This document shows, in pieces, positions 51,705-60,798 of a stretch of 64,000 nt of DNA. The notes beneath the pieces were generated by a model. The model was not told the origin of the DNA. It made no database searches and saw only the letters and a list, made by a program, of their open reading frames with translations. The position numbers were made by a program, and so were the translations under genes. The DNA is from Allobosea sp. BK604 (GTDB taxonomy: Bacteria > Pseudomonadota > Alphaproteobacteria > Rhizobiales > Beijerinckiaceae), in the NCBI RefSeq assembly GCF_004341515.1, contig NZ_SLZF01000006.1, positions 248,001-312,000 on the forward strand, read 5' to 3'. Position 1 is the first letter of the stretch. Each line of letters begins with the position of its first letter.

Positions 51705-53323
51705 CTGCGCAGGCCCGGCGCCTCCTGCCCGGTGCGCGCGACATATTCCGTGTAGCCGCCGCCATAGGCATGGATGCCCTCCGGCGTCAGCTCCAGCACG
51801 CGGTTCGACAGCGCCGCGAGGAAATGACGGTCGTGCGAGACGAAGAGCATGGTGCCCTCATATTGCGCCAGCGCCGTGATCAGCATCTCCTTGGTGGCGA
51901 TGTCGAGATGGTTGGTCGGCTCGTCCAGCACGAGGAAATTCGGCGGGTCGTAGAGCATCTTGGCCATGACGAGCCTCGCCTTCTCGCCGCCCGAGAGCAC
52001 GCGGCAACGCTTCTCGACATCGTCGCCGGAGAAGCCGAAGCAGCCGGCGAGCGCGCGCAGCGAGCCCTGCCCCGCCTGCGGAAAGGAATCCTCCAGCGAC
52101 TGGAAGACGGTGGCGTCGCCGTCGAGCTGTTCCATGGCGTGCTGGGCGAAATAGCCCATCTTGACGGTGCCGCCGACCGCGACCGTGCCCTCGTCCGGAT
52201 CGGCCGTGCCGGCGATCAGCTTCAGCAGGGTCGATTTGCCGGCGCCGTTGACGCCCATGATGCACCAGCGCTCCTTGCGACGGACCTGGAAGTCGAGCCC
52301 CTCGTAGATCGTCCTGCTGCCATAGCGCTTGTGCACGTTCTTGAGCGTGACGATGTCCTCGCCGGAGCGCGGCGCCGGCTGGAACTCGAACTGGATCGTC
52401 TGGCGGCGCTTGGGCGGCTCGACGCGGTCGATCTTGTCGAGCTTCTTCACCCGGCTCTGCACCTGCGCGGCGTGCGAGGCGCGCGCCTTGAAGCGCTCGA
52501 TGAAGGCGATCTCCTTGGCCAGCATCGCCTGCTGGCGCTCGAACTGCGCCTGCTGCTGCTTCTCGGCGAGCGCGCGCTGCTGCTGGTAGAACTCGTAGTC
52601 GCCGGAATAGCTGGTCAGCGCGCCGGCATCGATCTCGACGATCTTGTTGACGATGCGGTTCATGAACTCGCGATCATGCGAGGTCATCAGCAGGGCGCCG
52701 TCATAGCCCTTCAGGAACTCCTCCAGCCAGATCAGGCTTTCGAGATCGAGATGGTTGCTCGGCTCGTCGAGCAGCATCGCATCGGGGCGCATCAGCAGGA
52801 TACGGGCGAGCGCGACGCGCATCTTCCAGCCGCCCGAGAGCGCGCCGACATCGCCGTCCATCATCTCCTGGCTGAAGCCGAGGCCGGCAAGCACCTCGCG
52901 CGCCCTTCCGTCCATGGCATAGCCATCGAGCTCCTCGAAACGGCCCTGGACCTCGCCATAGCGGGTGATGATCTCGTCCATCTCGTCGGCGCGGTCGGGA
53001 TCGGCCATGGCGGTCTCGAGCTCCTTGAGCTCGGCCGCGACGGCACTGACCGGGCCGGCGCCATCCATCACCTCGGTGACGGCGCTGCGACCGGCCATGT
53101 CGCCGACATCCTGGCTGAAATAGCCGATGGTGATGCCGCGATCGACGCCGACCTGGCCCTCGTCGGGCGCCTCCTGGCCGGTGATCATGCGGAACAGCGT
53201 CGTCTTGCCGGCGCCATTGGGGCCGACGAGGCCGACCTTCTCGCCCTTCTGCAGCGTGGCCGAGGCTTCGATGAAGACGAGCTGCTTGCCGTTCTGCTTG
53301 CCGATATTCTCGAGGCGGATCAC
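51701..53323 (-). CDS. ABC-F family ATPase (ribosome-associated type)
   Basis: 540 residues from a GTG at 53323, whose bases overlap the cobT stop (GTGA). Two ABC ATPase units on one chain without membrane helices: Walker A GPNGAGKTT near 36-44 and GVNGAGKST, signatures LSGGWKMRVALARIL and LSGGEKARLVMAK, joined by a basic coiled linker (EKQQQAQFERQQAMLAKEIA) that in this family reaches the ribosomal P/E sites. It may relieve stalled ribosomes or be housekeeping (YbiT/Uup-like). The upstream-extended frame only translates cobT out of frame. Confidence 0.92.
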   Translation of the reverse strand: MIRLENIGKQNGKQLVFIEASATLQKGEKVGLVGPNGAGKTTLFRMITGQEAPDEGQVGVDRGITIGYFSQDVGDMAGRSAVTEVMDGAGPVSAVAAELKELETAMADPDRADEMDEIITRYGEVQGRFEELDGYAMDGRAREVLAGLGFSQEMMDGDVGALSGGWKMRVALARILLMRPDAMLLDEPSNHLDLESLIWLEEFLKGYDGALLMTSHDREFMNRIVNKIVEIDAGALTSYSGDYEFYQQQRALAEKQQQAQFERQQAMLAKEIAFIERFKARASHAAQVQSRVKKLDKIDRVEPPKRRQTIQFEFQPAPRSGEDIVTLKNVHKRYGSRTIYEGLDFQVRRKERWCIMGVNGAGKSTLLKLIAGTADPDEGTVAVGGTVKMGYFAQHAMEQLDGDATVFQSLEDSFPQAGQGSLRALAGCFGFSGDDVEKRCRVLSGGEKARLVMAKMLYDPPNFLVLDEPTNHLDIATKEMLITALAQYEGTMLFVSHDRHFLAALSNRVLELTPEGIHAYGGGYTEYVARTGQEAPGLRS

Positions 53324-54378
53324 TGGAGCTGGCCCTTCTGCGAGATCTCCTTCTGCGAGTTCTCCTTTTGCGAGACTTGCGCCTGCTCGAAGGTCGCCAT
53401 GCCGGAATGGACGGCGGCGGCGGCCTTGACCAGTGCGGCGGCGAGCGCGGCGCCGCTGCCCTCGCCCAGGCGCATGTCGAGCGCCAGCAGCGGCTGCTTG
53501 CCGAGCCTGACAAGCGCCTCGGCATGGGCGCCCTCGGCCGAGAGATGGCCGGCGAGGCAATGGTCGATCGACGAAGGCTCGATCGCATGCAGGATCGCGG
53601 CCGCGGCAGTGACGACATAGCCGTCGAGGATGACCGGGATGCGCTGCAGCCTGGCAGCGATGATCGCGCCGCAAATCGCCGCCATCTCACGCCCGCCGAA
53701 GCGGCGCAGCACTTCGAGCGGATCACTCAGATGGTTGGCATGGAAGGCCAGGCCGGCCTCGACCGCGGCGATCTTGCGCTTCAGCCCCTCGTCGTCGACG
53801 CCGGTGCCCCGCCCGCACCACAGCGCTGCCCCGCCGCCATAGAGCGCGGCATAGATCGCGGCGGCCGAGGTGGTGTTGGCGATGCCCATCTCGCCCAGGC
53901 AGATGAGGTCGGCGCCACCGGCGAGCGCCTCCATGCCGAAGGCCATGGTGGCGACGCAGGCGCGCTCGTCGAGCGCGTCCTCCCTGGTGAAATCGCCGGT
54001 CGGCAGGTCGAGCGCGAGGTCGAAGACCTTGAAGCCGAGATCGAAGGCGGCGCAGATCTGGTTGATCGCGGCGCCGCCGGCGGCAAAGTTCTCGAGCATC
54101 TGGCGCGTCACCTCCTGCGGATAGGCCGAGACGCCCTGCGCCGCGACGCCATGGTTGCCGGCGAAGACGCAGACCAGCGGCCGATCGACCCGCGGCGGGG
54201 CCTTACCCTGCCAGGCGGCGAGCCATTCGGCGATCTCCTCCATCCGGCCAAGGCTGCCAGCCGGCTTGGTCAGCTCCTTGTCGCGGGCGCGCACGGCATT
54301 GGCCGAGGCCATGTCGGGGCCGGGCATACTGGCGATGAGATGGCGAATATCGTCGAAAGGCAGGCCGGAATCGGACAT
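53320..54378 (-). CDS. cobT: Nicotinate-nucleotide--dimethylbenzimidazole phosphoribosyltransferase
   Basis: 352 residues from ATG 54378. Family segments: KPAGSLGRMEEIAEWLA, VFAGNHGVAAQGVSAYP, NFAAGGAAINQI, LGEMGIANTTSAAAI and the C-terminal catalytic glutamate region LGEGSGAALA. It forms alpha-ribazole phosphate for the lower ligand of cobalamin. Odd feature: after the conserved end, the chain carries three degenerate SQKE units encoded by a 15-base tandem repeat (53336-53381). cobS is divergent, and the ABC-F gene overlaps its stop. Confidence 0.95.
   Translation of the reverse strand: MSDSGLPFDDIRHLIASMPGPDMASANAVRARDKELTKPAGSLGRMEEIAEWLAAWQGKAPPRVDRPLVCVFAGNHGVAAQGVSAYPQEVTRQMLENFAAGGAAINQICAAFDLGFKVFDLALDLPTGDFTREDALDERACVATMAFGMEALAGGADLICLGEMGIANTTSAAAIYAALYGGGAALWCGRGTGVDDEGLKRKIAAVEAGLAFHANHLSDPLEVLRRFGGREMAAICGAIIAARLQRIPVILDGYVVTAAAAILHAIEPSSIDHCLAGHLSAEGAHAEALVRLGKQPLLALDMRLGEGSGAALAAALVKAAAAVHSGMATFEQAQVSQKENSQKEISQKGQLQ
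53336..53381. repeat. 15-bp tandem repeat in cobT 3' end
   Basis: Three near-identical 15-base units (CTTCTGCGAGATCTC, CTTCTGCGAGTTCTC, CTTTTGCGAGACTTG) encode SQKEN/SQKEI/SQKGQ at the CobT C-terminus. Confidence 0.75.
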
Positions 54379-54489
54379 TGCTGGAGGTCTCTTGAAAGCT
54401 CTGGAATCCACGGCACATGCATGGCCGCACAGTTGGCGCTGCTGCTATAGGCTTGGGCCGGCGAAGACAATCCGAGGGCGGCTGGCAGC

Positions 54490-55329
54490 ATGGCGGAGAT
54501 GCAGGGCGAGAGCAGGCAGGACGCGCCGCAATGGCCGGGCTGGCTCGCCGCGACCGCGACCTGCATCCGCTTCTACTCGCGGCTACCGCTGCCGCGCCTG
54601 CCGGGCGAAGGCGATCCGCACGCCCTCCCTGATTTCCGCTCGGTGCCGCGGGCGCTGCCGCTGGCGGCCCTGGTCATCGCGCTGCCGGCGGCGCTGGTGC
54701 TGCTGGCCGGCGGCCTCGCCGGGATCAATCCCTATCTCGCCGCCACGCTGGCGATCACCGCCCTTGCGCTCACCACCGGCGCTTTCCATGAGGACGGGCT
54801 CGCCGACACGGCGGATGGGCTGTTCGGCGGCGCGACGCCGGAGCGGCGCCTGGACATCATGAAAGACAGCCGTGTCGGCTCCTATGGTGCGATGGCGCTG
54901 GGGCTGTCGCTGCTGCTGCGCGTCACGGCGCTGGCCGGCATCCTGCAGGCGGCGGGCGACTGGGCCGGTGCGGCTGCGGTGCTGGTCGCCGCAGCCTGGT
55001 CGCGGGCCGATGGCGTTCGCCTGCTCGCGAACGAAGTTCCGGCCCGTGCGACGGGCGCTTCCGCGGCGGTCGGACGGCCAAGCAACGAGACCGCCTGGAT
55101 CGCCGTCGCCCTAGCGCTGGTCCTTGGCCTTGCAGTGACGGCCGCCTCCGGCCTTCCACTCGGCGGATTCGCGCTCGGTCTCATCCTCGCCGGCCTCGCC
55201 GCAGCCTGGCTGGCGCGGCTCGCGCGCCGGCTGATCGGCGGGCAGACCGGCGATATCATCGGTGCGGCGCAGCAGCTCTCGGAGATCGCGATCTATTGCG
55301 GCTTTGCCTTCATGCTGGGTGCGCGATGA
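54490..55329 (+). CDS. cobS: Adenosylcobinamide-GDP ribazoletransferase (cobalamin synthase)
   Basis: 279 residues, about seven membrane helices. The start region includes FYSRLPLPRLPGEGD and the catalytic/metal motif FHEDGLADTADGLFGG near 99-114, followed by RRLDIMKDSRVGSYGAMALG, which are invariant in CobS. It joins adenosylcobinamide-GDP with alpha-ribazole in the inner membrane to finish cobalamin. It is divergent from cobT by about 110 bases, and a DUF1289 gene overlaps its stop. Confidence 0.95.
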   Translation: MAEMQGESRQDAPQWPGWLAATATCIRFYSRLPLPRLPGEGDPHALPDFRSVPRALPLAALVIALPAALVLLAGGLAGINPYLAATLAITALALTTGAFHEDGLADTADGLFGGATPERRLDIMKDSRVGSYGAMALGLSLLLRVTALAGILQAAGDWAGAAAVLVAAAWSRADGVRLLANEVPARATGASAAVGRPSNETAWIAVALALVLGLAVTAASGLPLGGFALGLILAGLAAAWLARLARRLIGGQTGDIIGAAQQLSEIAIYCGFAFMLGAR

Positions 55330-55535
55330 GCGGAATCTCCACGCCCTGCATCAAGATCTGCGTGATCGATCCAGCGAGCAGCCTCTGCGAAGGCTGCGGC
55401 AGGACGCTGCAGGAGATCGCGCAATGGGCGGTGCTTAGCGAGACCGAGCGGCTGGCGATCATGGCAGCGCTGCCGGGGCGGCTTGCTAAGCGGAGCGAGG
55501 ATTCCGTGTGGGGCAAGAGCAGCACGACCGGGTGA
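55326..55535 (+). CDS. DUF1289 domain-containing small protein
   Basis: 69 residues from ATG 55326, overlapping the cobS stop by four bases. The DUF1289 signature is complete: PCIKICVIDPASSLCEGCGR followed by TLQEIAQW and SETER. Four cysteines suggest zinc or Fe-S binding. Family function is unknown; fusion with cobS in one transcript is common in Rhizobiales as I recall, and here the coupling is direct. Confidence 0.9.
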   Translation: MSGISTPCIKICVIDPASSLCEGCGRTLQEIAQWAVLSETERLAIMAALPGRLAKRSEDSVWGKSSTTG

Positions 55536-55539
55536 ACGG

Positions 55540-55706
55540 TCTCCTTTCCTTCTCCCGGGTGGGAGAAGGTGCCGCGGCAGCGGCGGATGAGGGCCGGCCG
55601 CCAAACCAGCGAAATTGAAACGGAGCCGCGGGCCGCTCACAGCAGCAGCGTTTGCCGTCCGGCCCTCACCCTGCCCTCTCCCATCCGGGAGAGGGTTCCC
55701 CGCGCT
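55540..55706. repeat. REP-like inverted-repeat cluster
   Basis: CTTCTCCCGGGTGGGAGAAGG near 55551-55571 and CCCTCTCCCATCCGGGAGAGGG near 55670-55695 are palindromes, and the flanks GGATGAGGGCCGG and CCGGCCCTCACCC are inverted relative to each other. It lies between convergent genes and may serve as a transcription end. Confidence 0.7.
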
Positions 55707-56183
55707 CTACGTCTCCGCATCCGCCCCAAGCCGCTGCAAGGCGTCCCCGGTCAGCCGGTAGAACACCTTTTCAGGGTGGGCGGCGGCGCCGAGCTCCTCG
55801 TAGAAACGGCGCAGGCGCTGGTCGTCATGGGCAGCGGTGAAATCGATGCGTCCGAGACCGCGTGAGACAGCAACGCGAGCAAGCTCGCGCATCAGCGCGC
55901 CGCCAATGCCGCTGCTCCGCGCGGCCGCCGTGACATAGAGTTCCTTGAGGAAGATGCCCGGCTGCAGGCCGGGGCCGGGATAGATCGCCGAGAAGGCGGC
56001 GAAGCCCAGCAGCCTGCCTGCCTCCTCCGCCACCAAGATCTCCGATCCGCTCGGACGCAGCGACAGGCCCGCGAGCATGGCGGCCTCGGCCGGGCATGGC
56101 ACGGCGTAATGCGCCTGCATCTCCGCGAAGAGCGCGGCGAGCGCGGGGTGGTCGGCGGGCGTGGCGAGGCGAAGCTGGGGCAT
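55707..56183 (-). CDS. GNAT family N-acetyltransferase
   Basis: 158 residues from ATG 56183. The acetyl-CoA-binding motif A is LKELYVTAAARSSGIGGALM (about 86-105), with the R-x-x-G-x-G pattern, and the fold closes with FYEELGAAA. The substrate is not evident. It is followed upstream by the TauE/SafE permease gene with an 10-base gap, so the two are likely co-transcribed. Longer in-frame starts are shadows of the permease. Confidence 0.88.
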   Translation of the reverse strand: MPQLRLATPADHPALAALFAEMQAHYAVPCPAEAAMLAGLSLRPSGSEILVAEEAGRLLGFAAFSAIYPGPGLQPGIFLKELYVTAAARSSGIGGALMRELARVAVSRGLGRIDFTAAHDDQRLRRFYEELGAAAHPEKVFYRLTGDALQRLGADAET

Positions 56184-56193
56184 GGGCGCGAGC

Positions 56194-57027
56194 TTAAGCC
56201 AGGAGCGACCAGATGAAACGGCCGGCGACCGTGAGCAGGAAGATGCCGAAGACCACCTCGAGCTTCCGCTTCGAGAGCCGATGCGCCATCCGCGCCCCGA
56301 CCGGCGCCATCCAGATGCTGGTCGGGATGAACAGCAGGAAGCCGATGAAGGAGACATAGCCGAGCGAGAGCGGCGGCAGCAGGTCCATTTTCGGCCAGCC
56401 GGCATAGATGAAGCCGAGCGCGCCGGGGATCGAGATCAGCACGCCGAGGCCGGAGGAGGTCGCGATCGCCTGGTGGATCGGCCGGCCGTAGAAGGTCATG
56501 AACAGGCTGGAGAGCTGGCCGCCGCCAATGCCCATCAGGGCCGAGAGCACGCCGATCAGGCCGCCATAGCCGACCATGACCGGCTTGCCCGGCAGGTCCT
56601 CGCCGAACTTCCATTTGTCGGCGGCGAAGAGCAGGCGCAGCGCCGAGAGCACGGCGACCAGGACGAAGATGATCTTGAACAGGTCCGGCGGCGCGAAACG
56701 GGCGATATAGCTGCCGGCGAGTACGCCGAGCACCACCGGCACGGCCCAGATCTTGAGGATCGAGAGATCGACCAGCCCCTTGGCCCGGTGCGCGTTGAAG
56801 GAGCGGATCGAGGTCGGGATGATGATGGCGAGCGAGGTGCCGACGCAAAGCGGCATGCGTACCTCTTCCGGCACGCCGATGATGCGGAAGATCTCGTAGA
56901 GGATGGGGACGATGACCGCGCCGCCGCCGACTCCAAAAAGTCCGGCCAAAATGCCGGTAATTGCACCTGCAACTATCAGGGACGCGGCGAGGAAGGCGAG
57001 TTCGCCGGGTGAAATCGCAGAAAACAT
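56194..57027 (-). CDS. TauE/SafE (TSUP) family sulfite/organic anion exporter
   Basis: 277 residues from ATG 57027, about eight membrane helices in two repeats. The repeat hallmarks are GILAGLFGVGGGAVIVPILY and GVLSALMGIGGGQLSSL, typical of TSUP proteins, which export sulfoacetate, sulfite or other organosulfur anions, or import small anions. The length matches the family; a longer open frame up to 57258 is unsupported. A GNAT gene follows. Confidence 0.92.
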   Translation of the reverse strand: MFSAISPGELAFLAASLIVAGAITGILAGLFGVGGGAVIVPILYEIFRIIGVPEEVRMPLCVGTSLAIIIPTSIRSFNAHRAKGLVDLSILKIWAVPVVLGVLAGSYIARFAPPDLFKIIFVLVAVLSALRLLFAADKWKFGEDLPGKPVMVGYGGLIGVLSALMGIGGGQLSSLFMTFYGRPIHQAIATSSGLGVLISIPGALGFIYAGWPKMDLLPPLSLGYVSFIGFLLFIPTSIWMAPVGARMAHRLSKRKLEVVFGIFLLTVAGRFIWSLLA

Positions 57028-57346
57028 AAAAACCTTATCCGTCACGAAGGGCGCGCACCCTCTGCGGTATTTTGCATGCCACGGCAAGGCAGGCCGGGCC
57101 AAAGCCGTCAGGTCTTGCGTGCAATGCATGACGCGGGAATGGCGACTAAAGTCGAAATCGGGCTCCTGGCTACCGGAAATCCCGGCTTGTGCTACAGAGA
57201 CTGTCCCGGCTGCGGCGACGCGCTGACAAACCTGCGTCAACGCAACGCAGACACCCATAAGCAGAGATCGGAAAAGGACGACACGCAGGAGGATACGGGC
57301 CGCACGACCGGGATCACGTCACAAAAGACTATCCAGGGAGGTATCG
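57028..57346. other. Divergent intergenic region, nothing recognised
   Basis: 319 bases between the TSUP gene and the SMP-30-family gene. The frames crossing it have no coding character. A good ribosome binding site (GGGAGG, about 57334) serves the gene at 57347. No repeat or RNA gene was found. Confidence 0.5.
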
Positions 57347-58573
57347 ATGACAGACCCGCATGCCGATACACAAAGAGATAGCTCACTCTCGCGCCGGACC
57401 TTGCTCAAGGCGACCGGGATCGGCGCACTGGCCGCAGCGGCGAGCCCAGCCTTCGCGCAGACGCCGCCCGGCCCGGCCGCGCCGCCGAGCACGGTCACCA
57501 GCCCGCCACGAGATTTCAGCCGAGGCGGCGCGCCGACCACCTATTTCAGCGATCCCGACGTCCTGACGATCGACCCGGTCTTCAGCAATTATGCCCAGCC
57601 CAACGCGGCGATCCAGCGCATCTGGACCGGCGCACTCTGGGCCGAAGGACCGGCCTGGAACTCGCAGGGTCGCTATCTCCTCTGGAGCGATATTCCCAAT
57701 AACCGGCAATTGCGCTGGATCGAGGATGACGGGCGCGTCAGCGTCTTCCGCACGCCATCGGGCAACAGCAACGGCAACAGCTTCGATTTCCAGGGGCGGC
57801 AGCTCTCCTGCGAGCATCTCAACCGCCGCGTCGTGCGCTACGAGCTCGACGGCTCGGCAACGGTGCTGGCCGAGAGCTTCGAGGGCAAGCGGCTGAACTC
57901 GCCGAACGACATCGTCGCCCATCCAGACGGCAGCTACTGGTTCACCGATCCGCCCTATGGCGGCCAGCTCTATGAGGGCGCGCCGGACGCGGCGGGCGGA
58001 CCGAGCAACACAAGCGGTCGGATCAATCCGCGGCTCGGGCAGTTGCCGGGCATCGGCACGTTCAAGCGCGAGCTGCCGACCAATTGCTATCGCATCGATC
58101 CGAACGGGCGGATCGACCTCGTCGTCACCGAGCAGCAGGTGCCGGACCCGAACGGCCTGTGCTTCTCGCCCGATTTCAAGAAGCTCTACATCGCCTCGAC
58201 CGGCAAGGGACCGGGCGATACCGGGCCGGGCGGCAAGGGCGACATCCATGTCTTCGATGTCGGCGCCGACAACAAGCTCTCGAATGGCAAGCTGTTCTCG
58301 GACTGCATGCTCGACGGCGTCAAATGCGGACCGGACGGGCTGCGCTGCGATGTCGACGGCAATCTCTGGTCCGCCAGCAATGCCGGGCGCGCCGTCGGCT
58401 ATAATGGCGTGCTGGTGTTCAATCCCGCGGGCAAGCTCATCGGCCGCATCCGCCTGCCGGAGGTCTGCGGCAACATCACCTTCGGCGGCCCGAAGCGGAA
58501 CCGCCTGTTCATGGCGGCGAGCCAGTCGATCTACGCCGTCTATACGGCGACGCAGGGAGCCGGGCCGGGCTAG
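57347..58573 (+). CDS. SMP-30/gluconolactonase-like secreted lactonase (LRE family)
   Basis: 408 residues. A twin-arginine signal, LSRRTLLKATGIGALAAAAS followed by PAFAQ, targets it to the periplasm folded. The beta-propeller core shows TGALWAEGPAWN, the metal-binding glutamate and SPNDIVAHPDGSYWFTDPPYG with the N/D pair, then PNGLCFSPDFKKLYI and ITFGGPKRNRLFMAAS. It likely hydrolyses a sugar lactone or similar cyclic ester with a divalent metal. It is monocistronic. Confidence 0.9.
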   Translation: MTDPHADTQRDSSLSRRTLLKATGIGALAAAASPAFAQTPPGPAAPPSTVTSPPRDFSRGGAPTTYFSDPDVLTIDPVFSNYAQPNAAIQRIWTGALWAEGPAWNSQGRYLLWSDIPNNRQLRWIEDDGRVSVFRTPSGNSNGNSFDFQGRQLSCEHLNRRVVRYELDGSATVLAESFEGKRLNSPNDIVAHPDGSYWFTDPPYGGQLYEGAPDAAGGPSNTSGRINPRLGQLPGIGTFKRELPTNCYRIDPNGRIDLVVTEQQVPDPNGLCFSPDFKKLYIASTGKGPGDTGPGGKGDIHVFDVGADNKLSNGKLFSDCMLDGVKCGPDGLRCDVDGNLWSASNAGRAVGYNGVLVFNPAGKLIGRIRLPEVCGNITFGGPKRNRLFMAASQSIYAVYTATQGAGPG

Positions 58574-58597
58574 CCGTCCGTACTGCACGCGCACCGT

Positions 58598-58700
58598 CAT
58601 GCTCGCCCTCGTGGCGAGCATCCACGTCTTGAACACGGCCCTCGCCCCAGGAAGACGTGGATGGTCGGGACAAGCCCGACCATGACGGCGAGGTGCCACG
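58598..58700. repeat. Rhizobiales-type palindromic repeat
   Basis: CATCCACGTCTT near 58620 is inverted as AAGACGTGGATG near 58652, with GGTCGGG/CCCGACC nested at 58662-58682 and GTCATGCTCG at the outer edge answered by CCATGACGGCGAG. Such CGTCATGCTCG...GCATCCACG units are scattered between genes in Rhizobiales genomes as far as I know. Confidence 0.75.
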
Positions 58701-58730
58701 AGGCGTGGAGGTGCCGCCGGGAGTGGCCGG

Positions 58731-60296
58731 CTATTTCGCTGCCGGCGCCGGCAGCCGCTCCGCTGCGCCGTCGTTATCGGAACCATCACCGATATTGCGT
58801 AGCGCCAGGAAGGCGACGAGGCCGGTGGCGCAGGCGAGCACGGCGCTGACGGCAGCCGTGAGCGACAGGGAGCGCGTGAAGGCGTCGCGCGCCGCCGCGA
58901 GCAGCGCCTCGCCCGCAGGGCCCATGTCATGGGCGATGGTGAGCGCCGCGCCGAGCGTGTCGCGCGCCGCCGCGGCGGCCTCCGTCGGGACATCCGCAGG
59001 CACGCTGGCGCCGAGCTGATGCCGGTAAAGCATGGACAGCACGCTGCCGAGCACGGCGATGCCGAGCGCGCCGCCGAACTCGGAGCTGGTCTCGGACAGG
59101 CCGGAGGCCATGCCGGCTCGCTCGGGCGGCACGGTGCCGACGGCGAGATCGGTGGTCAGCGTCACGACCGGCGCCAGGCCCAGCGAAAGCAGCAGCAGGC
59201 CGGCGACCACGACCAGCGGCCCATCGAAGCGGGCGATGCCGCTCAGGACCGCGAAGCCGAGCGCGGTCAACGCGAAGCCACCGGCCATGACCTGCGCCGG
59301 CTTCAGGCTACTGAGGATGCGCGGCGCCAGAATCGAGCCGATGATGAAGCCGAAGGCCGAGGGCAGCGACCAGAGGCCGGCCTCGAGCGGGCCCATGCCG
59401 AGCACGAGCTGAAGATACTGCCCGATGAAGAGGAAGCTGCTGAAGGCGATGAAGAAGCCGAGGACATTGACCGTCAGCGCGGCGCTGAACGCCTTCACGC
59501 GGAAGATCGAAAGATCGATCAACGGCTCGGCCAGACGGATCTGGCGCACCAGGAACAGCAAAGCCAGCGCAAGGCCGGCCAGGGTCATCAGAACGGGCTC
59601 CCAGCCGAGCCCGTCCACTGCGACGTGCTTCAGGCCGTAGATCACCGCGAGCACGGCGGCGAGCGAGAGCGCGGCGCTGGGAAGATCGAGCTTGCCCGCA
59701 TCCGGATCCTTGAATTCAGGCAGCAGGAACGGTCCGAGCGCGAGCAGAAGCACCATCACCGGCACGTTGATCAGGAAGACCGAGCCCCACCAGAAATGTT
59801 CGAGCATGGCGCCGCCGACGAGCGGGCCGATGGCGCCGCCGGCCGAGAAGCTGGCGATCCAGATGCCGATCGCGACCGTGCGCTCACGCGGATCGAGGAA
59901 CATGTTGCGGATCAATGAAAGCGTCGAGGGCGCGAGCGTCGCGCCGGCCACGCCGAGCACGGCGCGCGCCGCGATCAGCAGCGGCGCCGTATTGGCGAAA
60001 GCGGCGACGATCGAAGCGAGGCCGAAGGCGACGGCGCCGATCAGTAGCAGCTTGCGCCGGCCGATCCTGTCGCCGAGTGTGCCCATCGTGATCAGGCAGC
60101 CGGCGATCATGAAGCCGTAGATATCGACGATCCAGAGCAGTTGCGCGGCGCTCGGCCTGAGCTCGGCGCTGAGCTGCGGCACCGCGAGATTCAGCACCGT
60201 CAGGTCCATCGAATAGAGCAGGCAGGGCAGCGCGATCACGGCCAGACCGATCCATTCGCGCCGGCCCGCGCGGGCGGGCTGGTCGAGCTCCATCAT
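58731..60296 (-). CDS. MFS transporter, DHA2 family (EmrB/QacA-like), 14 helices
   Basis: 521 residues with 14 predicted helices. Motif A GTLGDRIGRRKLLLIG lies in loop 2-3, and ARAVLGVAGATLAPSTLSLI follows in the region of motif C. Near the N-terminus SMDLTVLNLAVPQLSAELRPS is the D1 motif of DHA2 pumps. It should extrude cationic or amphiphilic compounds by proton exchange. Two adjacent ATGs (60296 and 60293) are possible starts. No regulator gene adjoins it directly. Confidence 0.92.
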   Translation of the reverse strand: MMELDQPARAGRREWIGLAVIALPCLLYSMDLTVLNLAVPQLSAELRPSAAQLLWIVDIYGFMIAGCLITMGTLGDRIGRRKLLLIGAVAFGLASIVAAFANTAPLLIAARAVLGVAGATLAPSTLSLIRNMFLDPRERTVAIGIWIASFSAGGAIGPLVGGAMLEHFWWGSVFLINVPVMVLLLALGPFLLPEFKDPDAGKLDLPSAALSLAAVLAVIYGLKHVAVDGLGWEPVLMTLAGLALALLFLVRQIRLAEPLIDLSIFRVKAFSAALTVNVLGFFIAFSSFLFIGQYLQLVLGMGPLEAGLWSLPSAFGFIIGSILAPRILSSLKPAQVMAGGFALTALGFAVLSGIARFDGPLVVVAGLLLLSLGLAPVVTLTTDLAVGTVPPERAGMASGLSETSSEFGGALGIAVLGSVLSMLYRHQLGASVPADVPTEAAAAARDTLGAALTIAHDMGPAGEALLAAARDAFTRSLSLTAAVSAVLACATGLVAFLALRNIGDGSDNDGAAERLPAPAAK

Positions 60297-60353
60297 CCGT
60301 CTCTCCCTGTCTCGTTCGTTGGCCGAGCCTAGCCCGGTGCCGGACGTCCCCTG

Positions 60354-60788
60354 TCAGGAGAACAGGCGCTCCAGCTTGTCCATGGAGCCGGTCCAGCCAC
60401 GGGTATGACGCGTCGCGGCATCCTGGTCGAAGAACTGCTCGTGCAGCAGTGTCAGGATCGTGACGTCGCCATCAGGCTTGAAGGTCACCGTCACGCGCGA
60501 GACGCGCTCGGGCGTCGAGACCCAGGCCCAGTCGAAGACCAGGCGCTCGTTCTCGACCACCTCGTGATAGGTACCGGACACCTGGTGAATCTCGCCGTCG
60601 TCGCCGCGCATGGTGATGCGGTAGCGGCCGCCGACGCGCGCATCGAGCTCGGCCTCCTGCGCCGTGACATTCTCCGGCCCGAACCAGCGCGCCAGCAAGT
60701 CCGGCTGCGTCCAGGCCCGATAGACCTCGGCGGGCGTGGCGTTGAGCCGGCGCTTCATGGTCAGGCTCGGAGTCACCTTCTGATCCAT
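60354..60788 (-). CDS. SRPBCC family (Aha1-like) protein
   Basis: 144 residues from ATG 60788, with GAGGAG at the proper distance. The AHSA1/START-like fold is marked by RRLNATPAEVYRAWTQPDLLARWFGPE near the N-terminus and VSGTYHEVVENERLVFDW and GWTGSMDKLERLF near the end. Such proteins are usually second genes of ArsR-SRPBCC pairs and bind hydrophobic ligands. Here the upstream ArsR gene is truncated (separate entry), but the operator upstream of it persists. Confidence 0.9.
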   Translation of the reverse strand: MDQKVTPSLTMKRRLNATPAEVYRAWTQPDLLARWFGPENVTAQEAELDARVGGRYRITMRGDDGEIHQVSGTYHEVVENERLVFDWAWVSTPERVSRVTVTFKPDGDVTILTLLHEQFFDQDAATRHTRGWTGSMDKLERLFS

Positions 60789-60798
60789 CGACCACTCC

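Noticed and set aside
51770..53620. 616-codon plus-strand frame opposite the ABC-F gene
   Set aside because: Antisense of a conserved ABC-F gene; leucine- and aspartate-rich low-complexity composition.
54379..54489. Cobalamin riboswitch upstream of cobS/cobT
   Set aside because: The divergent gap is too short for the full AdoCbl element, and no B12-box-like sequence was recognised.
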